Below, in pieces: positions 6,311 through 14,193 of a stretch of DNA of 40,815 nt. The stretch lies in the IMG/VR virus record IMGVR_UViG_3300029922_000146, positions 1 to 40,815 of that record. The stretch is one strand, 5' to 3'. The notes beneath the pieces were generated by a model. It saw only the letters and a list, made by a program, of their open reading frames with translations. It made no database searches and was not told where the DNA came from. Each line of letters starts with the position of its first letter. Position 1 is the stretch's first letter. Source of the DNA: a virus. A program made the translations under genes and the position numbers.

Positions 6311-7715
6311 GCTAGTTCCGATGCCTTATCAAGAGGCAGATATTCAGAAGATCATTGCAAATGGCGGCAACGCTCTTGTAGTATCAGCGGTCGGTGGTCG
6401 CAAGACGCTGGTTGCTGTTGAGTCAGCCCTGCGAATTGGTTCCAAGTCTGTGCTAATTATTGCCCCGCAAGGGACTCACAAACGCGGCTGGGTTCGAACA
6501 ATCCTACGTCAATCCCCCGAGGCAAGTGTCCGCCGTCTGGATTCCACCCAGAAGGGTAAGGCTGCTTTTGCTGATTTGATGTGGGACGAACCCGGCTGGT
6601 ATTACTGTACGCCCCAGTGGTTTGCGAGACGGGCGTGGATTGGCATTAAACCCGACCTTGCTATCTTCGATGAAATCCATACCGCTGGGGCGTACCAGAA
6701 CATCACGCGCATTAAACTACACCAACTCAAGGCGAAAGCGCGTATGGGCCTGAGCGGTACACCGATCCGCAACAAGATCGAGAACGCTTGGGCTATTATC
6801 CGTTGGATTTGGCCCGAACTTATGCCAACGGGTTACTATGCGTGGCGGGGTGGTCCAACTCTCACATGGGAGTACGACCACTTCGCACCGCAGAAGCGTC
6901 GTATCACTGGCGAGGTTGTACCCGGCGCGCTGTTCGGCAATCTCCCATGCTACATTCAGCACTTTGCACGAGAGAAATGCTGCGATTTCCACCCGAATGG
7001 ATTCTTGGATGGCTTGGAAGAGCCGGAAGAGATTGTCCTGACCGTAGAAATGACAGTAAGACAGAAGAGATTCTATGCCCAGATGGAAAAAAACCTTGTA
7101 TCGTGGCTTACTACGCCTGATGGAAGCGGTGCTGTTCCTGTCGTTGCTAGCCTTCCTGTTGTGGCTAGAACCATGCTTCGTTTTGCCACCCTTGGCGAAG
7201 TTTCGGTAGACGAAAACGATAAGCTTTACTTCGAAGATGATTGCGCTTCCCCTAAGCTGGACGAGATGCTTAGGTACATCAAGGCCAACGAGATACCGAA
7301 CGCCATGATCTACACGCACTCTCAACGCTTCGCTCCTGTCACCGTAAAGCGGCTCGAAGCTGCGGGCTTGACAGCGAAAGAATGGTCTGGTAAGGTTAAA
7401 CAATCCGTTCGAGATAACACTCTTGAAGAGTTCATTGACGGCGAAGTGGGATTTCTTGTGGCCGTGCAAAAAGCTGTTGGCACTGGTACTGATGGTTTGC
7501 AGGAAGCAACCAGTTATGAGTTCATTCTTTCGGATGATGATGACGGTACTGTTTCTGATCAGACCAAGGGAAGACTCGACCGACCGGGGCAATCTGAACG
7601 GGTGACGAGAATACGAATTCAAGCGGAGGGCACGATGGACAGTGGCATAGTCAGTAAGCAGATAGAGAATGCGCTGAAGATCAACCAGACGCTGCGGGCC
7701 AAGCGTGGCGGTTGA
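6273..7715 (+). CDS. SF2 DEAD/DEAH-type (SNF2-like) helicase
   Basis: This is a superfamily 2 ATPase. Motif I is SAVGGRKTLVAV, with GGRKT where most members have GxGKT. Motif Ia is VLIIAPQGTHKRGW, motif II is FDEIH, and motif III is LSGTP. The second RecA domain has MIYTHSQRF (IV), GTGTDGLQEA (V) and GRLDRPGQSE (VI), the last giving the arginine fingers as in SNF2/Rad54 proteins. It is likely a DNA translocase or helicase for replication or recombination. Start choice is uncertain: 6273 is listed; 6231 has GGAG (6223-6226) but an 80-base overlap, and 6321 avoids overlap without an SD. Conserved sequence begins at PYQEADIQ. Confidence 0.9.
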   Translation: MKPSKSGNSKTPKLVPMPYQEADIQKIIANGGNALVVSAVGGRKTLVAVESALRIGSKSVLIIAPQGTHKRGWVRTILRQSPEASVRRLDSTQKGKAAFADLMWDEPGWYYCTPQWFARRAWIGIKPDLAIFDEIHTAGAYQNITRIKLHQLKAKARMGLSGTPIRNKIENAWAIIRWIWPELMPTGYYAWRGGPTLTWEYDHFAPQKRRITGEVVPGALFGNLPCYIQHFAREKCCDFHPNGFLDGLEEPEEIVLTVEMTVRQKRFYAQMEKNLVSWLTTPDGSGAVPVVASLPVVARTMLRFATLGEVSVDENDKLYFEDDCASPKLDEMLRYIKANEIPNAMIYTHSQRFAPVTVKRLEAAGLTAKEWSGKVKQSVRDNTLEEFIDGEVGFLVAVQKAVGTGTDGLQEATSYEFILSDDDDGTVSDQTKGRLDRPGQSERVTRIRIQAEGTMDSGIVSKQIENALKINQTLRAKRGG

Positions 7716-8172
7716 CCTAAGTGACGGCCTTGAGCGGTGTCGAAATCATCACATCCGGACCACCGAGAATACTATCTACGAACGGAGTCGCAATGGGAAA
7801 ACACGTCGCAGGTGCCGAGACTGTCGGCGCGAGTCACGGGCGCAACGCGCTGGACGACCCGCTGGGTTGGAAGGGCTTAGCCCCCGAACCCTCCGCCAGT
7901 ACGATCAACTCGATGAAGCCGAGCGTTTCATCGTTGACAAATTCGACCGTGGACTCAAGCTCGTCAAGGCGAAGTGCAACGGAACACCAGGCGCCTACTC
8001 CGACTACTCGGAAGAACAGATACCAACTCCCGAAACTGCCCGAGGGTTATGTCTAGGCTGCCCGCTTCTGGACTTGTGCCAAGACGCTGCTATCGTAATG
8101 CAGCCGAACTGGTCTGTCTGGGGTGGAGCAGTTTGGGTTTATGGAAAAGAATACATCAAGGGAACGGAATAG
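7705..8172 (+). CDS. WhiB-like protein with N-terminal zinc-knuckle segment
   Basis: The GTG start overlaps the helicase stop by 11 bases. The C-terminal half has the WhiB pattern: Cys91, then LCLGCPLLDLC giving Cys116-x2-Cys119-x5-Cys125, then VWGGAVW (138-144), the turn that follows the cluster-binding cysteines. WhiB proteins bind a [4Fe-4S] cluster and regulate transcription with the main sigma factor. The family is restricted to Actinobacteria and their phages, the best host clue here. The N-terminus adds Cys12, His15/16, Cys37 and Cys40 in a basic context, typical of a zinc ribbon in phage DNA-binding proteins. Such phage WhiB proteins can alter host transcription; that role is inferred. 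Confidence 0.85.
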   Translation: MAVDLSDGLERCRNHHIRTTENTIYERSRNGKTRRRCRDCRRESRAQRAGRPAGLEGLSPRTLRQYDQLDEAERFIVDKFDRGLKLVKAKCNGTPGAYSDYSEEQIPTPETARGLCLGCPLLDLCQDAAIVMQPNWSVWGGAVWVYGKEYIKGTE

Positions 8173-8173
8173 T

Positions 8174-8854
8174 ATGGAAGTAACTGAAGTACAGAAAGCA
8201 ATCGCCAAAGTTCAGGCTGGTGTCGGGCTTATCCCGAAGAACGGTCACATGAACTTCGGTAACACGAACTACGACTATGTTAAGAACGATGATATTCTTG
8301 AGGCTATCTCAGCGCTCCTTATTGAGAACGATGTGATCGTGCGGCCGAAGCTGCTGGCCATGCAGACCGAATCCCGTGAGCTTGGTGCCAACCGAGTTCT
8401 GCCGATGGTGGTTGTTCAGCTTGAGCAGACGTACATCAGCACGAAAGATGGTAGTGAATACACCATTCAGGTGTTCGGCGAAGGTTCAGGTGGTGACGAC
8501 AAGGGTCTTCGCAAGGCCGTCACTCAGGCACAGAAAATTGCCAATCTCCTGACGTTTTCGATTGCAACTGGAGAGCCCGATCCTGATGGTATCCCTACGC
8601 CAAGCACGGAAGCTCCAGCTAGCGCGTCGGCTGCTCCACGCAAAACACCGCCAGCTACTAAAGTTCAGGGCGCAGCGGGTGAGGCGGCAGTAGACAAGCT
8701 GCGAGCTAACGTCAAGACAACCGCGAACGCTAAGGGAGTTTCGGTTGCCGAGTTGAATAAGCGCGGTCAGGAAATCCACGCCAACTACTTCAACATACCG
8801 GCAGCACTTGACCAGCTTCTCAAGGTGCTGAACGATCTTCCCGACAAGGAATAG
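8174..8854 (+). CDS. ERF-family ssDNA annealing protein
   Basis: The start at 8174, just after the upstream stop, follows AAGGGAACGG; an earlier in-frame ATG at 8123 lies inside the WhiB-like gene. The N-terminal 120 residues match the ERF recombinase pattern: FGNTNYDYVKNDDILEAISA, then IVRPKLL, then a GEGSGGDDKGLRKAVTQAQK segment corresponding to the conserved D-K-A-x-T-x-A-x-K core. A proline/alanine-rich linker (about 145-175) leads to a helical tail. ERF proteins anneal complementary single strands and work with a nuclease and SSB, both encoded just downstream. Confidence 0.9.
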   Translation: MEVTEVQKAIAKVQAGVGLIPKNGHMNFGNTNYDYVKNDDILEAISALLIENDVIVRPKLLAMQTESRELGANRVLPMVVVQLEQTYISTKDGSEYTIQVFGEGSGGDDKGLRKAVTQAQKIANLLTFSIATGEPDPDGIPTPSTEAPASASAAPRKTPPATKVQGAAGEAAVDKLRANVKTTANAKGVSVAELNKRGQEIHANYFNIPAALDQLLKVLNDLPDKE

Positions 8855-8857
8855 CCG

Positions 8858-9766
8858 ATGACTGTACCTCGACTTGCGGTTGCTCGCAGCGGGTATGGTG
8901 GCCGTGGTTACAAGAATCCCTTCGATGGGACGCTCGTGCCGAGTGTTACCACGGTCCTAAGAATGGCTGCATCACCAGCAATTACTCAGTGGGCAGTCGA
9001 TCAGACAGCAGCTTACGCCGTTGCTAACATTGACGAACTTCTCAAGCGCACGGAAGAACAAGGGTGGGGATTTCTACGCTGGTACCATAAGCGCGAGCTC
9101 AAGAAAATCGAAGAGGGTTTTGATGTACGGAATTACCACTTGGGAGTACTTAATGAGGCGGCTGATCTTGGTACGTCTTTCCATGAGTGGGTGGAAGCTG
9201 ATCTTGTCGGCTATGATTATCCGGACACGACACTTGAATCGGATCGCTTCTGGCAGATGGTCGAAGTGTGGGACAGGTTCAAGTCGGAACACACAATTGA
9301 GCCAGTCCTAATGGAGACCACCGTATGGCACGCTCTCAAGGGATACGCTGGAACTTTTGATATACTCGCATACATCGACGGAGTTCTAACCCTACTCGAC
9401 ATCAAGACGGCGCGTGGTATTTGGCCCGATCACTTCATGCAGCTTGGAGCGTTGAAGAACGCGACCACCTATATGAGCGAAGGCTTTGACGGCTGGCAAG
9501 AGAACGACTGGACCGAGATAATCGGGACAGTAGAGCAGTACGGTTTCTTGCACGTTCGACCCGACGACTTCGACAACAAGGGCAGCCTTGTTCCGGCATA
9601 TTGTTCGCTCGACCTAGTTGACAGCGGGCTACTTGACGTGTATACTCGGCAGTTCGAGGGGCTTTTGCTCGCCAAACAGGCTGAGCTAGATGTAAAGCAA
9701 TACGAAAAGGAGGTACTGAAATCGGAACCATTGTCAAACGAGGTCGAAAAACCATCGTTCACATAG
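8858..9766 (+). CDS. RecB/Cas4-like PD-(D/E)XK exonuclease
   Basis: Active-site residues of the PD-(D/E)XK fold are visible in order: GTSFHEW with His109, Glu153 (VLMETTVW), Asp168 in GYAGTFDILAYIDG, Asp181-Ile-Lys183 in LLDIKTARG, and Gln195 in FMQLGAL. This matches RecB-type and phage Cas4-like nucleases. The cysteine cluster of true Cas4 is absent, so a RecB-like exonuclease is preferred. It probably resects double-strand ends to supply single strands for the ERF protein upstream. The 3' end contains AAAAGGAGGT (9705-9714), which serves the next gene. Confidence 0.88.
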   Translation: MTVPRLAVARSGYGGRGYKNPFDGTLVPSVTTVLRMAASPAITQWAVDQTAAYAVANIDELLKRTEEQGWGFLRWYHKRELKKIEEGFDVRNYHLGVLNEAADLGTSFHEWVEADLVGYDYPDTTLESDRFWQMVEVWDRFKSEHTIEPVLMETTVWHALKGYAGTFDILAYIDGVLTLLDIKTARGIWPDHFMQLGALKNATTYMSEGFDGWQENDWTEIIGTVEQYGFLHVRPDDFDNKGSLVPAYCSLDLVDSGLLDVYTRQFEGLLLAKQAELDVKQYEKEVLKSEPLSNEVEKPSFT

Positions 9767-9912
9767 AATATTTTCCGTGGCAGGATGAAGGTTCACAGGT
9801 CATCCTGAGTACGCAGAACTACAAGCATATGACTGCGCTGTCTATGGATGAAGCAGAGTTCATTGCTTATGCAATTTTGAACCAAATTAAGCAGATCAAG
9901 GAAGGAAAATAA
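9721..9912 (+). CDS. Small protein (63 aa) with probable ATC start
   Basis: A frame ending at TAA 9910-9912 runs IGTIVKRGRKTIVHIEYFPW, then continues through QDEGSQVILSTQNYKHMTAL to a helical end NQIKQIKEGK. It looks like a real folded protein. It has no ATG, GTG or TTG near its 5' end, yet a perfect AAAAGGAGGT (9705-9714) lies seven bases before the ATC at 9721. ATC (or ATT at 9730) is therefore the probable initiator. The only in-frame ATGs, at 9829 and 9844, would give products of 27 residues or fewer. It overlaps the nuclease gene by 46 bases and its stop overlaps the ssb start. Function unknown. Confidence 0.5.
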   Translation: MGTIVKRGRKTIVHIEYFPWQDEGSQVILSTQNYKHMTALSMDEAEFIAYAILNQIKQIKEGK

Positions 9913-10298
9913 TGGGACGAGTTAACGCTACATTCGATGGAGGCGTCGTTGCAGAGCCGGAAGCTTTCACTGCCGGTAGCTCGCATGGCCTCAAGTTCCC
10001 CGTATACGTGACTCACGAGCGCAAGAATAAGGACAGCGGTAACTACGAGAAGACTGGTGACACCACCAAGATTAAGGTCACCCTCTGGAACGATGCGGCC
10101 GACGCTGCCGATATCCAGAAGGGTGATATCGTTGAGGTTACCGGCACCCTTAAGGAACGCGAGTACGACAAGCAGGATGGCAGCAAGGGCCGCGCTCTTG
10201 AGACCGAGTTCGTAGATTCAGTCATCACGAAATACCGCAGTAATTCAGCGCCGTCTGGATTCACACCCGACGCGGATGTTCCGAATGGTTTCGTCTAG
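9912..10298 (+). CDS. ssb: Single-stranded DNA-binding protein
   Basis: A 128-residue OB-fold protein: MGRVNATFDGGVVAEPEA is strand 1, then KFPVYVTHER, IKVTLWNDAADAADIQKGDI (the SSB pattern of VxxWND and KGDIVEVTG) and a strand with REYDKQDGSKG. The C-terminal tail is short and ends DADVPNGFV, an atypical but acidic-aromatic tail. It coats ssDNA during replication and recombination. It sits with ERF and the nuclease, forming a recombination module. Its ATG shares a base with the TAA of the preceding small gene. Confidence 0.9.
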   Translation: MGRVNATFDGGVVAEPEAFTAGSSHGLKFPVYVTHERKNKDSGNYEKTGDTTKIKVTLWNDAADAADIQKGDIVEVTGTLKEREYDKQDGSKGRALETEFVDSVITKYRSNSAPSGFTPDADVPNGFV

Positions 10299-10305
10299 GT
10301 AATAC

Positions 10306-10376
10306 AGCCCGGCCAAAGTACACGGCACGGTAAAGCGACCGCGGGGTTGCGAGATGGTTCGAATCCATCACGGGCA
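10306..10376 (+). ncRNA. tRNA-like element (degenerate tRNA)
   Basis: A perfect T-arm is present: GATGG (10353-10357), TTCGAAT (10358-10364), CCATC (10365-10369). It is followed directly by CGGGC (10371-10375), which pairs with GCCCG (10307-10311) as part of an acceptor stem. The D-arm is at best three pairs (TAC/GTA). The anticodon-position stem GCGAC/GTTGC closes a six-base loop with no sensible anticodon, and the variable region is only two bases. It cannot be a normal decoding tRNA. It is either a decayed tRNA gene or a tRNA-mimicking structure. Confidence 0.5.
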
Positions 10377-10381
10377 CAAAC

Positions 10382-10455
10382 GGTGTAAACACCAACATGA
10401 GAAGCAAGGTTACGACGCTGGGTGGTTGGGCGTCTATATTTTCGGTGACCTTGCT
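10382..10455 (+). other. Nested hairpins upstream of the primase gene
   Basis: GGTGT-AA-ACACC (10382-10393) is followed by an eleven-pair stem with one G-U pair: AGCAAGGTTAC (10403-10413) with GTGACCTTGCT (10445-10455). It encloses a second hairpin, GACGC (10414-10418) with GCGTC (10430-10434), stacked directly on the outer stem. The structure ends 18 to 27 bases before the candidate starts of the primase gene, so it may control translation or mark RNA processing. No U-tract follows, so it is not an intrinsic terminator. Confidence 0.5.
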
Positions 10456-10481
10456 CACCTAATTCAAAACGGATGGAGAAC

Positions 10482-12749
10482 ATGAGCGACAATAAAGATA
10501 TTGAATTCTTCATCGAGAGCATCCTTGGAACCATGCATGGCAACGCTGTCATGGGTTTGCTTGATCACCCAGGGTCAACCGGTAAGCTGAATCGCTTTAC
10601 CGACTACAAATACCCGGAACAGCTTGACGATATGGTCGAGTTTGCTAACTCTCACCGCAATGAGGACGTATATCTCTCACCGCTGACCTATGGAGAAATG
10701 CGCAACGATGACAAAGACTCTTTCAACTACGGTAAGGTCCGTCGAATTCCCGAGAATGCTCTGGAGTCGAATACGATTTACCAAGATAGCGACACCTGTC
10801 CCCCCGAAAAATTCCGGCTTCGTCCTAGCGTTCATCTTACTAGTTCTACTGGTCGTTATCAGGACTTCTGGGTTCTAAATGAATCTATTCCAGCGGCTCG
10901 TGCTGCCGATATCTCGCGGCGAATCGCTCAGGCCCACAAGGAAGATGGTTCTGATCCGTCTAGCTGGTCAGCCAACAAGATGCTTCGCGTGCCGTACAGC
11001 ACGAACACTCGTCACGGTTTCCCCGAGGATGTTCAGGTCCAGTTCACTGGTGACATTTACTATGCCGATGACGTTCAGGGTGCGTACGATGACATTGATC
11101 TGGTAGAACGCCCAATCATTCGGCTCCCTGCTGATGTTAGCTACGAGTCACCGCAGGACTTACCTGACTATGCTAGTGCGCTGGACAAGCTACCGAAGTC
11201 ATTCGACCTGAAGAACCTAACCGCGGAGGTACCGGCAAATGTTGACAGAAGCAGAATGCGATATCGTCTACTGTGCGATCTGTTCCGAACTGGTACTCTT
11301 ACGTTTGAGGACGTACTATCGCTTGCGTGGCACGCGCCAGCTAGCCAGAAGTGGCGAGACGATTCTCGAAACATCCGCGGACTTATTGCTGAGGCACTCA
11401 AAGCACAGACTGAGGTTTCATACGAGAGTGGTTCCGGAGTCGAACCTGCCGAGCCTGCTTCGCCAACGAATAGTTTCGGACTGCTTAGCGAGGCCGAACG
11501 CGACTCTATCGCAGGGGATGACAATTGGCTCACCCGCTGGAACGCCTTCTGTGCAAGGAAACTCGACCGCGCCTACAACGCGCCGTATGCTCGACTCAAT
11601 GGTCTTACCGTACTGAGCGCGGCCCTGAGTGATGCGTGTTTTATTCCGATGGGAAATGGTCCAGAGAACTGCAACCTGTACGGTATCGGGATTGGCGACT
11701 CGGGTTCCGGTAAGACACAGAGCTTGAAGCTGTGGATTCAAATGATGAACGAAATCTTTATGCAAGATAAGGGATGGGACATTGGAAGCAATGCGTCACC
11801 CAACGCTTTGCACGAAAAACTTATTGAGCGCGATGGCAAGGTTTCGGTTCTCAACGCTGACGAAGCTCACGGCTGGTTCGCTACGATTAATTCGCAACAG
11901 TGGGCAGAGGGTACGTATGAGAACCTCGCTAAGTATTTTGACGGGCGCGTACCACCTATTCTTCGCACTGGAAACCGTGAGCTTAGCGGCAAAAGCGCGA
12001 GTACTTACTTCCTTATTAACTTCTTCGGAACGCGAAAGGGAGACCTTAGTATCACGAATGTCCTCAATCGCTCCATGTTCCTGTCTGGATTCTTGGCACG
12101 ATTCATATGGTACATCGGCGAAAGCCGAGAGGTTACAGAGGAAAGTCTTGCGGAGACTCAGAGTAATGGAGAGTACTTCACCCTAGGGCATGAGCCACAG
12201 CTTCGACAGTGGGCAGCCGAGTTCGTCGACACTAAGAAAGTTATGCGTCAGCGTAATGGTGGCAAGGATCGTATCGCTATGATGATGGACAGCGATGCAT
12301 TGCGACGCCTGTCGAAAGCTAAGTGGGCGATCAACCGAATGTATCAGGGGCACGCTCAGTGGGATATTCTTGAGCCAGCGCTGATCCGTATCGGTGGAAA
12401 TATTCGCCGTGTGGCAACCCTGCTAGCATTCCAAGAGAAGTCAAACACCATTACACTTCGTCATACTCTGCTCGCAATTGAGCTTGGCGAAGAGTGGTTG
12501 AAGAACTTGGTGACTATGGCTGAGCTTGTCAGCGACTCTGACTGGAAGCGTACCACCGACTCAGTTTTCACTTTCATCCAGAGCAAGGGTCAGCGCACGA
12601 AACGTGAGGTTGTACTACGTAAGTTCGCCGGGCTTAAGCCACGAGAAATGGCCGAGGTCTTCGCGAGCCTGAAAGATCAGGGCTTCATTGAAGAGCGAAC
12701 CGAGAACGGTTCTATGTGGATTGTGAACAGGTTGAGCGATGGCGGTTGA
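10482..12749 (+). CDS. Primase-helicase (AEP-like N-terminus, DUF3987-like ATPase)
   Basis: The N-terminal third has the TIYQDSDTCPP acidic motif followed by PSVHLTSSTGRYQDFWVL, the pattern of archaeo-eukaryotic-type phage primases (metal-binding acids, then a strand ending FWVL). The middle carries the Walker A GDSGSGKTQS (near residue 407 of the longer form) and a Walker B-like VSVLNADEAHGWF, as in DUF3987 helicase-like ATPases. The C-terminal 70 residues (KGQRTKREVVLRKFAGLKPR) look like a winged helix. It is probably the main replicative primase-helicase, and no separate DnaB is seen. An alternative start at 10473 adds three residues; 10482 is listed because GGAG (10475-10478) lies just before it, though only three bases away. 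Confidence 0.88.
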   Translation: MSDNKDIEFFIESILGTMHGNAVMGLLDHPGSTGKLNRFTDYKYPEQLDDMVEFANSHRNEDVYLSPLTYGEMRNDDKDSFNYGKVRRIPENALESNTIYQDSDTCPPEKFRLRPSVHLTSSTGRYQDFWVLNESIPAARAADISRRIAQAHKEDGSDPSSWSANKMLRVPYSTNTRHGFPEDVQVQFTGDIYYADDVQGAYDDIDLVERPIIRLPADVSYESPQDLPDYASALDKLPKSFDLKNLTAEVPANVDRSRMRYRLLCDLFRTGTLTFEDVLSLAWHAPASQKWRDDSRNIRGLIAEALKAQTEVSYESGSGVEPAEPASPTNSFGLLSEAERDSIAGDDNWLTRWNAFCARKLDRAYNAPYARLNGLTVLSAALSDACFIPMGNGPENCNLYGIGIGDSGSGKTQSLKLWIQMMNEIFMQDKGWDIGSNASPNALHEKLIERDGKVSVLNADEAHGWFATINSQQWAEGTYENLAKYFDGRVPPILRTGNRELSGKSASTYFLINFFGTRKGDLSITNVLNRSMFLSGFLARFIWYIGESREVTEESLAETQSNGEYFTLGHEPQLRQWAAEFVDTKKVMRQRNGGKDRIAMMMDSDALRRLSKAKWAINRMYQGHAQWDILEPALIRIGGNIRRVATLLAFQEKSNTITLRHTLLAIELGEEWLKNLVTMAELVSDSDWKRTTDSVFTFIQSKGQRTKREVVLRKFAGLKPREMAEVFASLKDQGFIEERTENGSMWIVNRLSDGG

Positions 12750-13080
12750 GTTCCTACCCGATTACACGATCCTACCAATATGGTCTGACGAGCCGGAGGA
12801 TGCGCTGTACCGAGCGTTGAGAGCCGCCAAGGCAAAACTCCACACGGACATACTAATAAAGCCCGTACGAGCCGTCCCAGGCTCTCCAGGGCGCATCCTA
12901 GCAATAGGCTCTGCGCCCCACTTTGCATGTGAGTGGCTCGGCGTTAAAGACCTAAACGATTTACAAAAGCTCGCTCACGTGATAGCATGGGTACTTGGTA
13001 TAGAGGAAGATAACCGAGCGCAGGGTGAGCTAGAATTCTTCCAAGGAATATTTGGTGAGGGAGTGAAAGAGATTGACTGA
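12739..13080 (+). CDS. Hypothetical protein (113 aa)
   Basis: The ATG at 12739 overlaps the primase stop by 11 bases. The sequence contains PGSPGRILAIGSAPHFACEW, reminiscent of a nucleotide-binding or uracil-glycosylase-like loop (GRILAIGSAP), and a helical C-terminus. The similarity is too slight for a function. Its position between primase and the next replication gene, in an overlapping chain, suggests a replication accessory. It ends in an overlap with the TTG of the next gene. Confidence 0.7.
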   Translation: MAVEFLPDYTILPIWSDEPEDALYRALRAAKAKLHTDILIKPVRAVPGSPGRILAIGSAPHFACEWLGVKDLNDLQKLAHVIAWVLGIEEDNRAQGELEFFQGIFGEGVKEID

Positions 13081-13549
13081 TACTAATCCGTATGCAACTG
13101 TCGGGCCGAACGATGGCACAGATCGCACATGGAGGGAGTACTTTGATGACATTCGGTACACGCGCAGCGAGGTTGAAACCGATGATGACGGCGTACCGAC
13201 GATCCTAGTTACGCGCGCGGCGACGGATGAAGAACTCGCAAGCTCCCGCAGCGCCAAGGCGTACCTATCAGCGGCCCAGAGTAGTGGTTTTAAGACACTT
13301 CTAGGGTACAGTAAGGCGTTCCAACCCGGACACGTTATTAAGTCCGGAGAATCCAAGGGAGAGTTTCACCCCGATAAGACAATCGAGCAGCTATGGGTTG
13401 CCGGTCACAAGGAAAACTACGGTGTCTTCAAGATCGTATTTGTCCGAGTCAACGGTGATAGTTGGAAAGCCAGCATTCGCCAGATGAAAGAGAAGTACAA
13501 CCTCGTCAGCGACAAAGAACTGAAAGAGTGGATAAATGCCGCTAATTAG
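13073..13549 (+). CDS. Hypothetical protein (158 aa)
   Basis: The TTG at 13073 overlaps the upstream stop by eight bases and has a GAGGGAG-like SD before it. The product is hydrophilic: RTWREYFDDIRYTRSEVETD near the N-terminus, SGFKTLLGYSKAFQPGHVIK in the middle and a strand-helix end WKASIRQMKEKYNLVSDKEL. No catalytic motif or membrane segment is seen and I do not recognise the family. It lies between the primase and resolvase genes. Confidence 0.7.
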   Translation: MTDTNPYATVGPNDGTDRTWREYFDDIRYTRSEVETDDDGVPTILVTRAATDEELASSRSAKAYLSAAQSSGFKTLLGYSKAFQPGHVIKSGESKGEFHPDKTIEQLWVAGHKENYGVFKIVFVRVNGDSWKASIRQMKEKYNLVSDKELKEWINAAN

Positions 13550-13586
13550 CTTCGACGGTAACTATTGAGGAAGGTGGCAGTCGCGA

Positions 13587-14060
13587 ATGTTATTGCTTAG
13601 CTTCGACCCTGGCAAGTCAACCGGAATAGCACTAGGGGAATACTTTGAAAACAAAGCATACGAACTCAAGTGGGCGTGGATCGTTCACGATGGAGTTGGT
13701 GGTCTCATCGACTGGTGGCAAAACCACAATGGTCTTAACTGGTACGATTCCGTTGTCGTCTCCGAGCGGTTTATACTACGGGACAATGGTTGGCTCGCCG
13801 ACCTTGAAGCCGTCAAGATCGAAGGTGCTCTTCAGGCACTCTGCGATAATGAAATCCAGTGGCAGCTTAGGACCGCGAAGTCCCTTGTTCCTGACTCTGT
13901 CCTGAAAGAGAATGGCATGTGGCAGACTGGGCGGCCGATGAATCATAGTGATGGACGTGATGCTAATGACGCCCTGTGTCATGCAATAGGGTGGCTAGTT
14001 CGTCAAAACCATCGACCCACAATTGAGGCATACTTCGGTGCAATGTCGGAGGATGAGTGA
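13587..14060 (+). CDS. RuvC-like Holliday junction resolvase
   Basis: This is an RNase H-fold nuclease. LLLSFDPGKSTGIAL gives the first catalytic Asp in the DPGKSTG motif. VVVSERFIL gives the Glu. HSDGRDANDALCHAIGWL gives the C-terminal acidic pair (DGRDANDAxxH), exactly the RuvC layout. At 157 residues it matches the family. It resolves recombination or replication junctions, often before packaging. The ORF starts 37 bases after the preceding stop and follows a GAGGAAGGTGG ribosome-binding region. Confidence 0.9.
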   Translation: MLLLSFDPGKSTGIALGEYFENKAYELKWAWIVHDGVGGLIDWWQNHNGLNWYDSVVVSERFILRDNGWLADLEAVKIEGALQALCDNEIQWQLRTAKSLVPDSVLKENGMWQTGRPMNHSDGRDANDALCHAIGWLVRQNHRPTIEAYFGAMSEDE

Positions 14061-14077
14061 GCTAGACTTGGAGGTCT

Positions 14078-14161
14078 ATGAATAACGATACAGACACAGT
14101 TGACGGGTACGCTTGCCCGATTGATCCAATGGACGACCTATGGTGCGAGAGTTGCGAGTAG
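14078..14161 (+). CDS. Cys4 microprotein (27 aa)
   Basis: The ATG at 14078 is preceded by GGAGG (14070-14074), an ideal site at three to four bases. The 27-residue product starts MNNDTDTVDGYACPID and ends LWCESCE. It has three cysteines, the last two in CxxC, with Cys13 and nearby acids. It may bind a metal, alone or as a dimer. The strong SD and absence of any other gene in the 130-base gap support it as real. Confidence 0.55.
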   Translation: MNNDTDTVDGYACPIDPMDDLWCESCE

Positions 14162-14193
14162 GTTACAATAGCAATACAAACGAAAGGTAAAGC

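Noticed and set aside
9700-9730. Programmed -1 frameshift from the RecB-like nuclease into the 63-aa frame
   Set aside because: The junction has no X XXY YYZ heptamer that re-pairs in both sites; a separate start after the strong SD is simpler.
8858-9766. True Cas4 protein linked to a CRISPR system
   Set aside because: The iron-sulfur cysteines are absent and no CRISPR array or other cas gene is present.
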